Positions 15,765 to 24,173 of a DNA stretch of 64,000 nt are shown piece after piece. The stretch is from SZUA-521 sp041738285 (GTDB taxonomy: Bacteria; Pseudomonadota; Gammaproteobacteria; Pseudomonadales; Azotimanducaceae): positions 30,678 to 94,677 of the forward strand of contig JBGSQB010000029.1 in assembly GCA_041738285.1 (NCBI GenBank). Direction: 5' to 3'. The notes beneath the pieces are model-generated. The model saw only the letters and a program-made list of their open reading frames with translations, was not told where the DNA came from and made no database searches. Within the stretch, counting starts at the first letter, position 1, and each line of letters begins with the position of its first letter. The translations under genes were made by a program, and so were the position numbers.

Positions 15765-15782
15765 CTGTAACGGACTGTAACG
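15765..15782. promoter_or_regulatory. 10-bp-spaced direct repeat, candidate response-regulator site
   Basis: CTGTAACG occurs twice, at 15765-15772 and 15775-15782, one helical turn apart, in the divergent region between the response-regulator and Spy-like genes. OmpR-family regulators bind such tandem half-sites. Further GTTAC words lie nearby (about 15741 and 15803). Confidence 0.5.
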
Positions 15783-15884
15783 TTAGCCGGTTCTGTTGCA
15801 CGCCGTTACCAACCGTCATCCCCCGAACATCCTTGGCGGCGGCCGGGTCCATACCATGGGCCTGACTCGTTGATGGAGCTTGCG

Positions 15885-16406
15885 ATGACGGTTTGGAAAG
15901 TCTGCTTGATCAGTCTCGTGACGACTCTTTCGCTGGTGGCCATCGTTGCCCTGACGGCCATGTTGCTGTATCGGGGAGGTGGGCATGGCGCACACGGATT
16001 CGGTAGCGGCATCATGGGCGCGCATCGGATGCGGGCACTGGCGTTCTCGGCCGGCCACCGCGACGTCTGCGCTCACCTGTCCGATGCCAGTGTGAGCGTG
16101 CATGCTGAAGTCGCAACACTCTGGGTCGATCGACAACTCGAGCTGACCGATTCACAGCGTGCGGCGCTGGTGCCGCTCATCGACGGCATGTCGGAGGCCG
16201 CGCGGGAGCTCGCGCCGCTGTGCGACTCGCCCCACGACGATGCCCGTGCCGCAGTTTCGCTCGCGGCTGATGTCGCAGATACGGTGGGCCGCACGGCACG
16301 GCGCATCGACGATCGCTTCGATGCGTTCTACGATACGTTGGATGAAAGCCAGCGCGCTCAGCTCGATGGTTTCACTGCCCGGCACCGAGGAATGCACCAC
16401 CGATGA
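15885..16406 (+). CDS. Spy/CpxP-like (LTxxQ) membrane-anchored periplasmic protein
   Basis: 173 residues from the ATG at 15885, with GGAG eight bases upstream; an ATG at 15873 is an alternative. An N-terminal membrane helix (residues about 5-30) is followed by a His/Gly-rich linker and a helical domain with two LTxxQ-like blocks: LELTDSQRAALVPLI and TLDESQRAQLDGF. These are typical of Spy/CpxP envelope-stress proteins or metal-resistance sensors. The C-terminus is His-rich (RHRGMHHR). It is divergent from a two-component system that probably regulates it. The methyltransferase-like gene overlaps its end by 4 nt. Confidence 0.75.
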   Translation: MTVWKVCLISLVTTLSLVAIVALTAMLLYRGGGHGAHGFGSGIMGAHRMRALAFSAGHRDVCAHLSDASVSVHAEVATLWVDRQLELTDSQRAALVPLIDGMSEAARELAPLCDSPHDDARAAVSLAADVADTVGRTARRIDDRFDAFYDTLDESQRAQLDGFTARHRGMHHR

Positions 16407-16852
16407 CGCCGCGCTCAGTCAATCCGCCGCACTACTTCCTCGGTAGTCTCGTGCTGATGATCGGACTCGCCCAGATCGAATTGGCGCGCGATCTGATCGC
16501 TGCGCCTTGGCAGTGGCTGGGTATCATCCCCATTACGGCCGGCGTGATCGTTGCGATGCTCGCAGCACGGCAGTTCGGTCGGGTGGGCACCAACATCGTG
16601 CCGCTGACCCCGTCGAGCACGATGGTGACTGACGGTATGTTCCGTTGGTCGAGGAACCCCATGTACGTCGGCATGATATCGACGCTCTGTGGCGTGGCGC
16701 TGCTGTTCAACGCGCTGTTGCCGTGGGTTGTGGTGGTGGCGTTTGCGGTGTTGCTGAAGCGGCACTTCGTCCGCCATGAGGAGGCATTGATGACCAAGAC
16801 GTTCGGTGAGCGCTACATCGAATACCAGGGTCGAGTGCGGCGCTGGGTCTAG
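16403..16852 (+). CDS. isoprenylcysteine-methyltransferase-like membrane protein (ICMT/PEMT fold)
   Basis: 149 residues with four membrane helices. The conserved C-terminal half GMFRWSRNPMYVGMI plus RHEEALMTKTFGERYIEYQGRVRRW is the SAM-binding signature of the ICMT/phospholipid-methyltransferase superfamily. Bacterial members methylate small or lipid substrates; the target is unknown. It is coupled by ATGA to the Spy-like gene and probably belongs to the same envelope-stress response. Confidence 0.85.
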   Translation: MTPRSVNPPHYFLGSLVLMIGLAQIELARDLIAAPWQWLGIIPITAGVIVAMLAARQFGRVGTNIVPLTPSSTMVTDGMFRWSRNPMYVGMISTLCGVALLFNALLPWVVVVAFAVLLKRHFVRHEEALMTKTFGERYIEYQGRVRRWV

Positions 16853-16870
16853 TGGCGCACTACACTAGGG

Positions 16871-17842
16871 TCAAGCCCGGGCTTTGGCTTTCTTCACTCG
16901 CAGCCGCGCATTGAAATAGGTCAGATCGATGACCTGCGCGAGTTCGAGCAGCTTCAACTGACATTCATCGATGAAGTCGTGCAGCGCTTTGCCCTCTAGC
17001 TTGCCGGTATCGGTCTGGTTCGTGAATCGGATGACCTTGTTGATTGCGGTCAGAGGCTTGTCGTTACGCGGCAGGCTGCGCAGCGAATTACGGATGCGCA
17101 GCAGGCAGTACAGGAAGCCCCGCGGCAACTCTGGATTGCGGAACAGGAAGTCGAGCACCAGCGGCTGGGCCACTGGTTCACCGATCGACAGGTGGTACGA
17201 CTGCATCGAGTGCAGCGAGCGCAGTACCGAGCGCCACTGCAGTTGCGTGTACGGTTCGAGGCCGTCGGTGCCATCGCTCAGTTGGTCGACCGATCGCACG
17301 TCGATGATGCGTGTCGTCATGTCGGCGCGTTCGAGGTATTGCCCGATGCGCAGGAAATTCCATGCGCTTCCGTGAATCATGCTGCCGGAGAGGAACCCGT
17401 CGAGGTGCTGCGCGCGCCGCATGACGAGGTCCATCACCTCGGATACACGGGTGCGCGACAACGTACCAGATAGCTCGTTCTTGGCGTGCAGGTACAGATC
17501 GTTGATGTACTCGAACGACACGCGCGGCATGATTTCTCGAATGGTGCGCGCGTTCTCCCGCGCGAAACCGATGGAGCTCAGCATCGAGCCCGAGTAGCGC
17601 GTGTCCGCCACCATGAAGCGGATGACACTGCGCTCATCTGGCGTCTCGTAGAGCTTCTTGAACTGGTCGAAGTCACCCATGATGTCGACGAGCGAGCGCC
17701 ATGCCAGTGGCCGACGGCTCGGCAGATCGATCAACAGATTGCTGTTGACCATGACGAGGCGTGCCGTGCTCTCCGAACGCTCGAGATAGCGGCCGAGCCA
17801 GTAGACGCGTTCGGCGGTGCGGGAAAGAGTGTGTTGGGTCAT
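16871..17842 (-). CDS. alpha-E domain protein (DUF403)
   Basis: 323 residues, all helical. It opens LSRTAERVYWLGRYLERSESTARL, the signature of the alpha-E family, followed by SVIRFMVADTRYSGSMLSSIGFARENARTIRE. Family members are nearly always encoded beside a circularly permuted ATP-grasp enzyme, as here, where the genes overlap by 4 nt. The pair is thought to make or tag a peptide, but its biochemistry is poorly known. A transglutaminase-like gene that often completes the set is not present in the window. Confidence 0.9.
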   Translation of the reverse strand: MTQHTLSRTAERVYWLGRYLERSESTARLVMVNSNLLIDLPSRRPLAWRSLVDIMGDFDQFKKLYETPDERSVIRFMVADTRYSGSMLSSIGFARENARTIREIMPRVSFEYINDLYLHAKNELSGTLSRTRVSEVMDLVMRRAQHLDGFLSGSMIHGSAWNFLRIGQYLERADMTTRIIDVRSVDQLSDGTDGLEPYTQLQWRSVLRSLHSMQSYHLSIGEPVAQPLVLDFLFRNPELPRGFLYCLLRIRNSLRSLPRNDKPLTAINKVIRFTNQTDTGKLEGKALHDFIDECQLKLLELAQVIDLTYFNARLRVKKAKARA

Positions 17843-19287
17843 AGGTCCACGATCCAGGTGTCTTTGCTGCCGCCGCCTTGGGATGAGTTGACCACGATCG
17901 AGCCCTTGCGCATCGCTACACGCGTCAGGCCGCCCATGGTCACGTAGATGTCCTTGCCGGACAGAATGAACGGCCGCAGATCCAGGTGCCTGGGTTCGGC
18001 GTGGGTATCGACGATGGTAGGTGCGGTCGACAGATTCAGCATGGGTTGCGCCATGTAGTTGCGCGGGTTGGCGAGAATCTGACGGACGAACTTGCGACGC
18101 TCCGCCTTGGTGGCCTTTGGCCCGATCAACATACCGTAGCCGCCGGATTCATTGGCAGGCTTTACCACCATTTTGTCGATGTTCTCGATGACATAGTCGC
18201 GCTGGGCCTTGTCCACGCACCGATAGGACGGCACGTTCGGCAAGATCGGTTCTTCCGACATGTAGTAACGGATGAGGTCGGGGACGTGGGTGTACACGAC
18301 CTTGTCGTCGGCGACCCCACAACCGGGTGCGTTGGCGAGCGCGACGTTGCCCTTGCGCCAGGCGCGCATGAGGCCGGGTACGCCAAGCGTCGAATCCTTG
18401 CGGAACACCTTCGGGTCGATGAACAGATCGTCGATGCGCCGGTAGATCACATCGACGCGCACCAGTCCGTCGATGGTGCGCATGTAGACGCAATCGTCTT
18501 TGCCAACCACGAGATCGGATCCGGCGACCAGTTCGCATGCCATGGCTTGGGCGAGGTAGGCGTGCTCGAAGTAGGCGGAGTTGTAGATGCCAGGCGTCAA
18601 CACGACGACTTCGGGATCCTTGACCCCCTTTGGTGCAAGGGAGCGCAGGGTACGCAGCAGCTGGTCTGCGTAGGTGTCGACCGGATGAATGCGGTCGTTC
18701 TGGAACAGTTCCGGAAAGACCCGTTTCATCACTTCACGGTTCTCGAGCATGTAGGACACGCCCGAAGGCACCCGCAAGTTGTCTTCCAGGACATACACGG
18801 TGCCATCGCCGTCGCGCACCAGATCGCTGCCACAGATATGAGACCACACGCCGTGCGGTGGACTCACTCCAACGCACTCCGGGCGGAAGTCCTTCGACTT
18901 CTCGATCAGTTCGCGTGGTACGACGCCATCCTTCAGTACGCGCTGCTGGTGGTAGACATCGTCGATGAATCGGTTGAGCGCGGTGACGCGCTGTTTCAGC
19001 CCGCGCTCGATCTGGTCCCATTCACGTTTGACGATGATCCGCGGGATGATGTCGAAAGGCCATTCGCGGTCGATCGAGCCGCTGCCTTCACCGGTGTAAA
19101 CGGTGAACGTGATACCCATCGTCCGGATGGCAAGCTCGGCGGCACTCTTGCGCGCTTTGAGTTCGGCGTCGGACAACGCCGCGAGGGTCTGGCAGAGGTT
19201 TGCGGCGCCGGGTCGTGGTCGACCACGTTCGGTAATGATCTCATCCCACAGCCCTTTGGCGTCGTACGACTTCCAGTCGATTGTCAT
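17839..19287 (-). CDS. circularly permuted ATP-grasp protein (DUF404/DUF407)
   Basis: 482 residues. Family blocks include SIDREWPFDIIPRIIV, VGVSPPHGVWSHICGSDLVR, the acidic DGTVYVLEDNLRVPSGVSYMLENR (ATP/Mg binding) and MVVKPANESGGYGMLIGP. This is the type-2 CP-ATP-grasp enzyme, predicted to ligate a carboxylate to an amine or amino acid. It is the first gene of the operon with the alpha-E protein. Its 5' side carries an inverted-repeat element at 19319-19491. Confidence 0.92.
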   Translation of the reverse strand: MTIDWKSYDAKGLWDEIITERGRPRPGAANLCQTLAALSDAELKARKSAAELAIRTMGITFTVYTGEGSGSIDREWPFDIIPRIIVKREWDQIERGLKQRVTALNRFIDDVYHQQRVLKDGVVPRELIEKSKDFRPECVGVSPPHGVWSHICGSDLVRDGDGTVYVLEDNLRVPSGVSYMLENREVMKRVFPELFQNDRIHPVDTYADQLLRTLRSLAPKGVKDPEVVVLTPGIYNSAYFEHAYLAQAMACELVAGSDLVVGKDDCVYMRTIDGLVRVDVIYRRIDDLFIDPKVFRKDSTLGVPGLMRAWRKGNVALANAPGCGVADDKVVYTHVPDLIRYYMSEEPILPNVPSYRCVDKAQRDYVIENIDKMVVKPANESGGYGMLIGPKATKAERRKFVRQILANPRNYMAQPMLNLSTAPTIVDTHAEPRHLDLRPFILSGKDIYVTMGGLTRVAMRKGSIVVNSSQGGGSKDTWIVDL

Positions 19288-19318
19288 CTGAAAATCCGTT
19301 TTGGGAAGCCCATTCTAG

Positions 19319-19491
19319 TGTGGTGTCCCGAAGATATCTTTACTTCGTTCGCCGCGCCCGCAGGGAGCGTGCCGGACGCGCCATCGCGTTGTTCCGCCTG
19401 GTCGCCATATGGCCCGATATGCCTCCTCGCCGTGCCTAGCGCTGGCGTCGTCCGGCGCGCAGGATGCAAAGATATCTGTGGGACACCACAC
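19319..19491. repeat. MITE-like element with GGTGTCCC...AGATATCTTT ends
   Basis: The left end TGTGGTGTCCCGAAGATATC (19319 onward) is answered by its near-complement at 19468-19491 (AAAGATATCTGTGGGACACC onward), giving a unit of about 170 bases. A second hairpin (CCGGACG.../...CGTCCGG) is nested inside. No reading frame of significance spans it. Together with its flanks it fills the 308-base gap between the ATP-grasp and hydrolase genes; the rest of the gap shows no gene. Confidence 0.8.
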
Positions 19492-19595
19492 GAGCGCAGC
19501 TGTGCTTCATTTGCCGGTGCAGCGCCAACGGCGCCACCAAACCGCGCCCAGATCCAGGCTAGAATACGCCTCCGCCGACGACACGAATCAGACCC

Positions 19596-20789
19596 ATGCT
19601 CGATGGTTCCCTGCATCCTGACTATGCCGACGTAGCTGCCGCGCTGTTGCGTCAGATCCCCAAGCAATCACCTGGCGGTGCCGCCGTGTGCGTCTACCAC
19701 AACGGTCGCAAAGTGGTGGACATCTGGGGTGGCACGAAAGATCGCGATGGTAGTCCATGGACCGCCGATACCACCGCGCCATCGTTCTCGACGACGAAGG
19801 GCGTGCTGTCGACACTCATGCACATCCTGGTCGATCAAGGCCGCGCCCGCTACGACGATACCATCGCGATGCACTGGCCGGAATTCGGCGCCAACGGCAA
19901 AGAAGACATCACGATCCGTCAGGCGATGTGCCACGAAGCGGGACTGTACCGCCTCGACGAGATGATCAGTCACGCGGAGGAAATCCTCGACTGGGTGCAC
20001 ATGAAGCAACTGATCGCGGAAGCGCGTCCGGCACACGAGCCGGGGATGCGGCATGGCTATCACGCGCTCACCTACGGATGGCTGATCGGCGGTCTGATCG
20101 AACAGATCACGGGGCAGCCGCTTCATGACGTGCTGAGGCGGGAGATCGTCGAACCGCTCGACCTCGACGGCATGTATATCGGGATGCCTGATGAGGCACT
20201 CAATCGCCGTGCGCGACTGATCACCCACGACGGCGTGATGCGTCCGACTTCGGTCGGCGACGGCTGGCAGGAGAAGTTGCGAGAGTGGCTCGAGATCGCA
20301 CTGGAGAAGGTCGGTATCGAGATCTCGGAGTTCCGGTCAGCCATGTCGCTCAATGAACCCTTCGATTGGAATGCGCAGGCGACGGTGCAAGCGGTCATCC
20401 CCGCAGCGAACGGCCAGTTCACCGCCCGTTCGCTGGCGCGCATGTACGCGATGATTGGCTGCGGCGGAGAAATCGACGGCGTCCGCCTGCTGGGAGAAGA
20501 CCGGGTGCGTGAGATCTGTCGCGTGCATAGCCGCACGCGCGATCGCGTGCTCTTCATCCCGATGCACTGGCGTATGGGTTACCACCGCGTATTCGCGCTC
20601 GGTGTCTCCGCACCCATGGCGTTCGGGCACTTCGGCTACGGCGGCAGTGGCGCCTTCTGCGACCCATCGCGAAACCTCGCAGTAGCGCTCACCGTCAACA
20701 GCGGTGTGGGGACACCAACCGGCGATGGTCGGATGCCGCGCATTGCCCGTGCCGCGATCAGAACGGTCGACCGGTTGCGCGCCTCGTGA
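19596..20789 (+). CDS. serine hydrolase, class C beta-lactamase fold (family VIII esterase-like)
   Basis: 397 residues without a signal peptide, so cytoplasmic. The S-x-x-K catalytic motif is STTKGVL, the second motif Tyr lies in HGYHALTYG, and the third element is HFGYGGSGA instead of KTG, as in EstB-like family VIII esterases rather than true beta-lactamases. It probably hydrolyses esters. It overlaps the downstream M32 peptidase start by 4 nt (GTGA), forming an operon with that gene and the sirtuin. Confidence 0.88.
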   Translation: MLDGSLHPDYADVAAALLRQIPKQSPGGAAVCVYHNGRKVVDIWGGTKDRDGSPWTADTTAPSFSTTKGVLSTLMHILVDQGRARYDDTIAMHWPEFGANGKEDITIRQAMCHEAGLYRLDEMISHAEEILDWVHMKQLIAEARPAHEPGMRHGYHALTYGWLIGGLIEQITGQPLHDVLRREIVEPLDLDGMYIGMPDEALNRRARLITHDGVMRPTSVGDGWQEKLREWLEIALEKVGIEISEFRSAMSLNEPFDWNAQATVQAVIPAANGQFTARSLARMYAMIGCGGEIDGVRLLGEDRVREICRVHSRTRDRVLFIPMHWRMGYHRVFALGVSAPMAFGHFGYGGSGAFCDPSRNLAVALTVNSGVGTPTGDGRMPRIARAAIRTVDRLRAS

Positions 20790-22279
20790 GCTACGACGCA
20801 CTCGCTGTTCGCCAGGAGGAAGTGGGCAACATCGATCACGCGTTGAGCATGTTGTCGTGGGATGAAGCGGTGATGATGCCCTCGGGTGGCGGCGCGGCGA
20901 GGGCAGAGTCAGTGGCGACCATGGCCAGCATTCGCCATCGAATCATTACCGCCGACGACACGAGAGCCTTGATCGAAGTGGCGAGACGTTCCGCGCTCGA
21001 TGAGTGGAAGGAGGCCAACCTACGCGAAATCGAGCGAGAGCATGATCGTGCCCGTGCGCTACCCGAGCGCCTGGTTGCCGACCTCACTCGCGCATCCGTT
21101 GCGTGCGAGCAGTTGTGGCGAGCGGCACGCGAGCGCAACGATTGGGCGGCGGTGAGGGCGCCACTCGCGGGCTTGGTCGCGCTGTGTCGGCAGAAGGCCG
21201 ATCACCTGTCTCAGGCGAGCGGCAAATCGCCATACGATGCACTGCTCGAAACGTATCAGAGTGGGATCACCCAGGCGGACATCGACCCGTTGTTTGCCGG
21301 GTTGCGATCACACCTGCCCGGTCTGATCGAGCGGCGCCTGGCAAGTCAGGCGGACCCCCTCCCGTTACCGGGACCGTTTCCCGTTGCCGCGCAGCGCAAA
21401 CTCTGTGCCGACTTGATGGAGCGGGTCGGGTTCGACTTTCATCGCGGCCGCTTCGACGTCAGCCACCATCCTTTCTGTGGCGGGGTTGCGGACGACACTC
21501 GAATCACGACGCGGTTCGAAGATGACGATTTATTTGCTGGACTGATGGGCACGCTGCACGAAACCGGCCATGCGTTGTACGAACAGGGCCTGCCGCAGAC
21601 GTACCGGCGACAGCCTGTTGGCAGCGCGGCTGGGATGGCGATTCACGAGAGCCAGTCGCTGATCGTCGAGATGCAGGTCTGCCGCGGCCGCGCCTTTCTC
21701 GAATACGCGGCACCGCTGATCGCGCGGGCATTCGGCGCTGATCCCATCGACCCAGCCTGGTCTGTGGACAACCTCGAGCGCGTCGGTACTCGGGTCGAAC
21801 GGGGGTTCATCCGCGTGTACGCCGACGAACTCACCTATCCGCTGCACGTGGTACTGAGGTACGAAATCGAACGCGACCTGATCGCGGGCGCGATTGAAGT
21901 CGATGACGTTCCGGCTGCCTGGGATGCAGCGATGCAAGCACTGCTCGGGCTGTCGACGCAGGGCAATTATCGCGATGGTTGTATGCAGGACGTGCATTGG
22001 TTCGCTGGCTTGTTCGGCTATTTCCCCTGCTACACAGTCGGCGCCGTGGTAGCCGCACAGTTGTTCGCCGCATTGAAAAGAGAACTGCCGAACATCGACG
22101 CTCGAATTCGACGCGGCGATTTCATCGCGCTGCGGGACTGGCTGCGACGCGAGATCCACAGCCGTGGCAGATTGCTCGACGGCATGCAGCTCGTCACGGC
22201 GGCCACGGGCCAACCGCTCCAGGTCGATGGGTTTCTGTCGCACCTGGAGCAACGCTACGCGGGTTCCGGTGGGCCGTGA
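20786..22279 (+). CDS. M32 metallocarboxypeptidase (carboxypeptidase Taq family)
   Basis: 497 residues, GTG start. The zinc motif HETGH occurs near residues 258-262 in MGTLHETGHALYEQGLP, followed by the conserved GMAIHESQSLIVEMQVCR glutamate region. Length and the GNYRDGCMQDVHWFAGLFGYFP block fit the M32 family, which removes C-terminal residues from peptides. The protein is predicted cytoplasmic. It is sandwiched by overlaps with the hydrolase and sirtuin genes. Confidence 0.93.
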   Translation: MSYDALAVRQEEVGNIDHALSMLSWDEAVMMPSGGGAARAESVATMASIRHRIITADDTRALIEVARRSALDEWKEANLREIEREHDRARALPERLVADLTRASVACEQLWRAARERNDWAAVRAPLAGLVALCRQKADHLSQASGKSPYDALLETYQSGITQADIDPLFAGLRSHLPGLIERRLASQADPLPLPGPFPVAAQRKLCADLMERVGFDFHRGRFDVSHHPFCGGVADDTRITTRFEDDDLFAGLMGTLHETGHALYEQGLPQTYRRQPVGSAAGMAIHESQSLIVEMQVCRGRAFLEYAAPLIARAFGADPIDPAWSVDNLERVGTRVERGFIRVYADELTYPLHVVLRYEIERDLIAGAIEVDDVPAAWDAAMQALLGLSTQGNYRDGCMQDVHWFAGLFGYFPCYTVGAVVAAQLFAALKRELPNIDARIRRGDFIALRDWLRREIHSRGRLLDGMQLVTAATGQPLQVDGFLSHLEQRYAGSGGP

Positions 22280-23100
22280 TGACCGACTTCGACGCGCTGT
22301 GCGACTTCACGGAGCGCCACCCGCAACTGTTGGTGCTCACGGGCGCGGGTGTCAGTACCAGTTCCGGTATATCTGACTATCGCGACGGCAATGGCCAGTG
22401 GAAGCGACGCCCGCCGATGGACATTCAATCGTTTCGATCGTCGGCAGTGAATCGCGCGCGCTACTGGGCGCGCAGCATGGCCGGCTGGCCAACGATTGCG
22501 GCCGCGAGACCCAATCGAGCTCACTACGCGTTGTCTATGCTGCAGCGAACCGGTCGCCTTGCCGGCTTGGTGACTCAGAATGTCGATGGGCTGCATGAGT
22601 CCGCCGGGCATGTCGATGTGGTGGCGCTCCATGGACGATTGAGCGACGTGGTGTGCCTGGACTGCGGCGCACGCAGCCCGCGCGACGCGTGGCAGAAGTG
22701 GCTCGTCTCACACAACTCCGAACGGACGGTCGCTGGACCGTCGGCGCCAGATGGCGATGCCGACATCGAGCCTCGGAATCTCGATGACTTTCGCGTGCCG
22801 GAGTGCGTCGAGTGCGGCGGCGTGTTGAAGCCCGACGTCGTGTTTTTCGGCGAAGCGGTGCCGAAGGCACGGGTCGAGCGCTGCTATGCGTTGCTCGCGG
22901 CGGCCGACGCGCTGCTCGTGGTCGGATCGTCGCTCATGGTCTACTCGGGATACCGCTTCTGTCGCGCCGCGTGCGCATCATCCACCCCGGTTGCCGTGAT
23001 CAACCTCGGCCGCACGCGCGCGGATGATCTAGTTGCGCTCAAGGTCGAGGCAGACTGTGGCGTCGCGCTGGAAGCGATGGCAGGTATCGGCCTCAACTGA
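22279..23100 (+). CDS. SIR2-family NAD-dependent deacylase
   Basis: 273 residues from the ATG at 22279, sharing one base with the preceding stop. NAD-binding motifs are GAGVSTSSGISDYR and TQNVDGLHE, with the catalytic His in ALHGRLS. Four zinc Cys are in CLDCGARS and CVECGGVL, followed by KPDVVFFGE. The pattern is closest to class II (SIRT4-like) sirtuins. The longer in-frame extension upstream lies wholly within the peptidase gene and is not used. Confidence 0.93.
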   Translation: MTDFDALCDFTERHPQLLVLTGAGVSTSSGISDYRDGNGQWKRRPPMDIQSFRSSAVNRARYWARSMAGWPTIAAARPNRAHYALSMLQRTGRLAGLVTQNVDGLHESAGHVDVVALHGRLSDVVCLDCGARSPRDAWQKWLVSHNSERTVAGPSAPDGDADIEPRNLDDFRVPECVECGGVLKPDVVFFGEAVPKARVERCYALLAAADALLVVGSSLMVYSGYRFCRAACASSTPVAVINLGRTRADDLVALKVEADCGVALEAMAGIGLN

Positions 23101-23161
23101 CCGGCTTTGCTTTGGATAGCCGACACGGCAGTATGGATTGGTAGCCGACAGACCGACGACC

Positions 23162-23725
23162 GTGGCCCATTACCGCAGTCAGTGCACGCTCCTCCTCGCA
23201 TGCTCCCTTGCGTTCGGGGCTGACGCGCGCGCCGAAGAGTCGACCAGATCGCTCGACCCTGCGGTGGCGGCCATCATTGCCGCGCCGCTGTCCGATGCAG
23301 ATTATGTCGATGCCCGAAGCTGCATCGATCAACGCGCCTTCGATGACGTCGAGGTACTCGACGACGGTCGCCTGTTGTTCCACGGACGCCGCGGGCAGGC
23401 GTGGTTGAATCAACTGCGGCACCGGTGCATTGGACTGTCGCCAGACAGCCAACTCATGTTCGAGCTGCGCGGGTCGCGATACTGTCAGCTCGACACGTTC
23501 TGCGCGCGGCGTTCCTCGTTCGATCGCATGGCACTCGACGTTGACGCGATCTGTACCTCGCAAGGTCTGGGGATCTGTCATCTCGGCAGATTCGAGCCGA
23601 TCAGCGAAGCTCAGGCCTCGTTCATGCGCGAGTCCACCGAAGGTTATCGACGGGCCGGCGTGCGACCCACGTCGGGCTCGACGAAACGCGATGCTGAGAC
23701 CAACAAGGACGTTGATGAGGAGTAA
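23162..23725 (+). CDS. secreted small protein, tandem paralogue 1 (DUF6491-like)
   Basis: About 187 residues with a GTG start at 23162; an alternative TTG at 23138 adds eight residues. The N-terminus (YRSQCTLLLACSLAFGADARA) looks like a signal peptide. The mature part holds paired Cys and the pattern RSCI...VLDDGRLLFHGRRG...WLNQL...CIGL, ending with ICHLGRFEPIS. This pattern recurs in the next gene. The family seems to be the small secreted DUF6491 type; function is unknown. It overlaps the next start. Confidence 0.65.
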   Translation: MAHYRSQCTLLLACSLAFGADARAEESTRSLDPAVAAIIAAPLSDADYVDARSCIDQRAFDDVEVLDDGRLLFHGRRGQAWLNQLRHRCIGLSPDSQLMFELRGSRYCQLDTFCARRSSFDRMALDVDAICTSQGLGICHLGRFEPISEAQASFMRESTEGYRRAGVRPTSGSTKRDAETNKDVDEE

Positions 23726-24173
23726 ACCGCTGATCGTCGTCGCCCTGGCTTCGCTCGCGATGACCGCCGCCGCGGACAAAGCGGCCATCGACCAGATTCT
23801 CGACGAGGAGTCGGTGGCCGACGACCACGTCGAAACCAGGCGGTGCATCAGAAGTGATGGCATCGATCGGATCGACGTGCTGAGCGGATCGCATATCGTG
23901 TTTCAAACCAGCCGAACTGAGCGCTGGTTGGTCCAGCTGTCCATGCGTTGTCCGGGGTTGACGCCGTCATCGAAGATTGCCTTGGAGCAGAATCAATTTC
24001 GGTTGTGTGAGTTCGATACGGTACGCGTCGTCTACGACAACCCGATCGGCGGCATCGATCTGGGCCCGCGCTGCCAGCTTGGCGAGTTCGAGGCTGTCAG
24101 TCCGGAACAAGTTGCTGCGTTGCGCGAGGAATTGGCGGCCCGCAAGCGGAGCGGTCGGATCAAGCCGCAATGA
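23715..24173 (+). CDS. secreted small protein, tandem paralogue 2 (DUF6491-like)
   Basis: 152 residues, ATG at 23715, within the last codons of its paralogue. Signal peptide SKPLIVVALASLAMTAAA. It repeats the pattern RRCI...IDVLSGSHIVFQT...WLVQL...CPGL...FRLCEFDTV...CQLGEFEAVS. Cysteines are conserved between the copies. It overlaps the Omp85-like gene by 4 nt, so the three form an operon with a likely envelope role. Confidence 0.7.
   Translation: MRSKPLIVVALASLAMTAAADKAAIDQILDEESVADDHVETRRCIRSDGIDRIDVLSGSHIVFQTSRTERWLVQLSMRCPGLTPSSKIALEQNQFRLCEFDTVRVVYDNPIGGIDLGPRCQLGEFEAVSPEQVAALREELAARKRSGRIKPQ

Noticed and set aside
17986..19635. 549-codon open frame opposite the ATP-grasp gene
   Set aside because: Antisense shadow; the minus-strand protein matches its family from end to end.
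19596..20789. Beta-lactamase resistance gene
   Set aside because: No signal peptide and no KTG motif. The HFGYGG element fits family VIII esterases.
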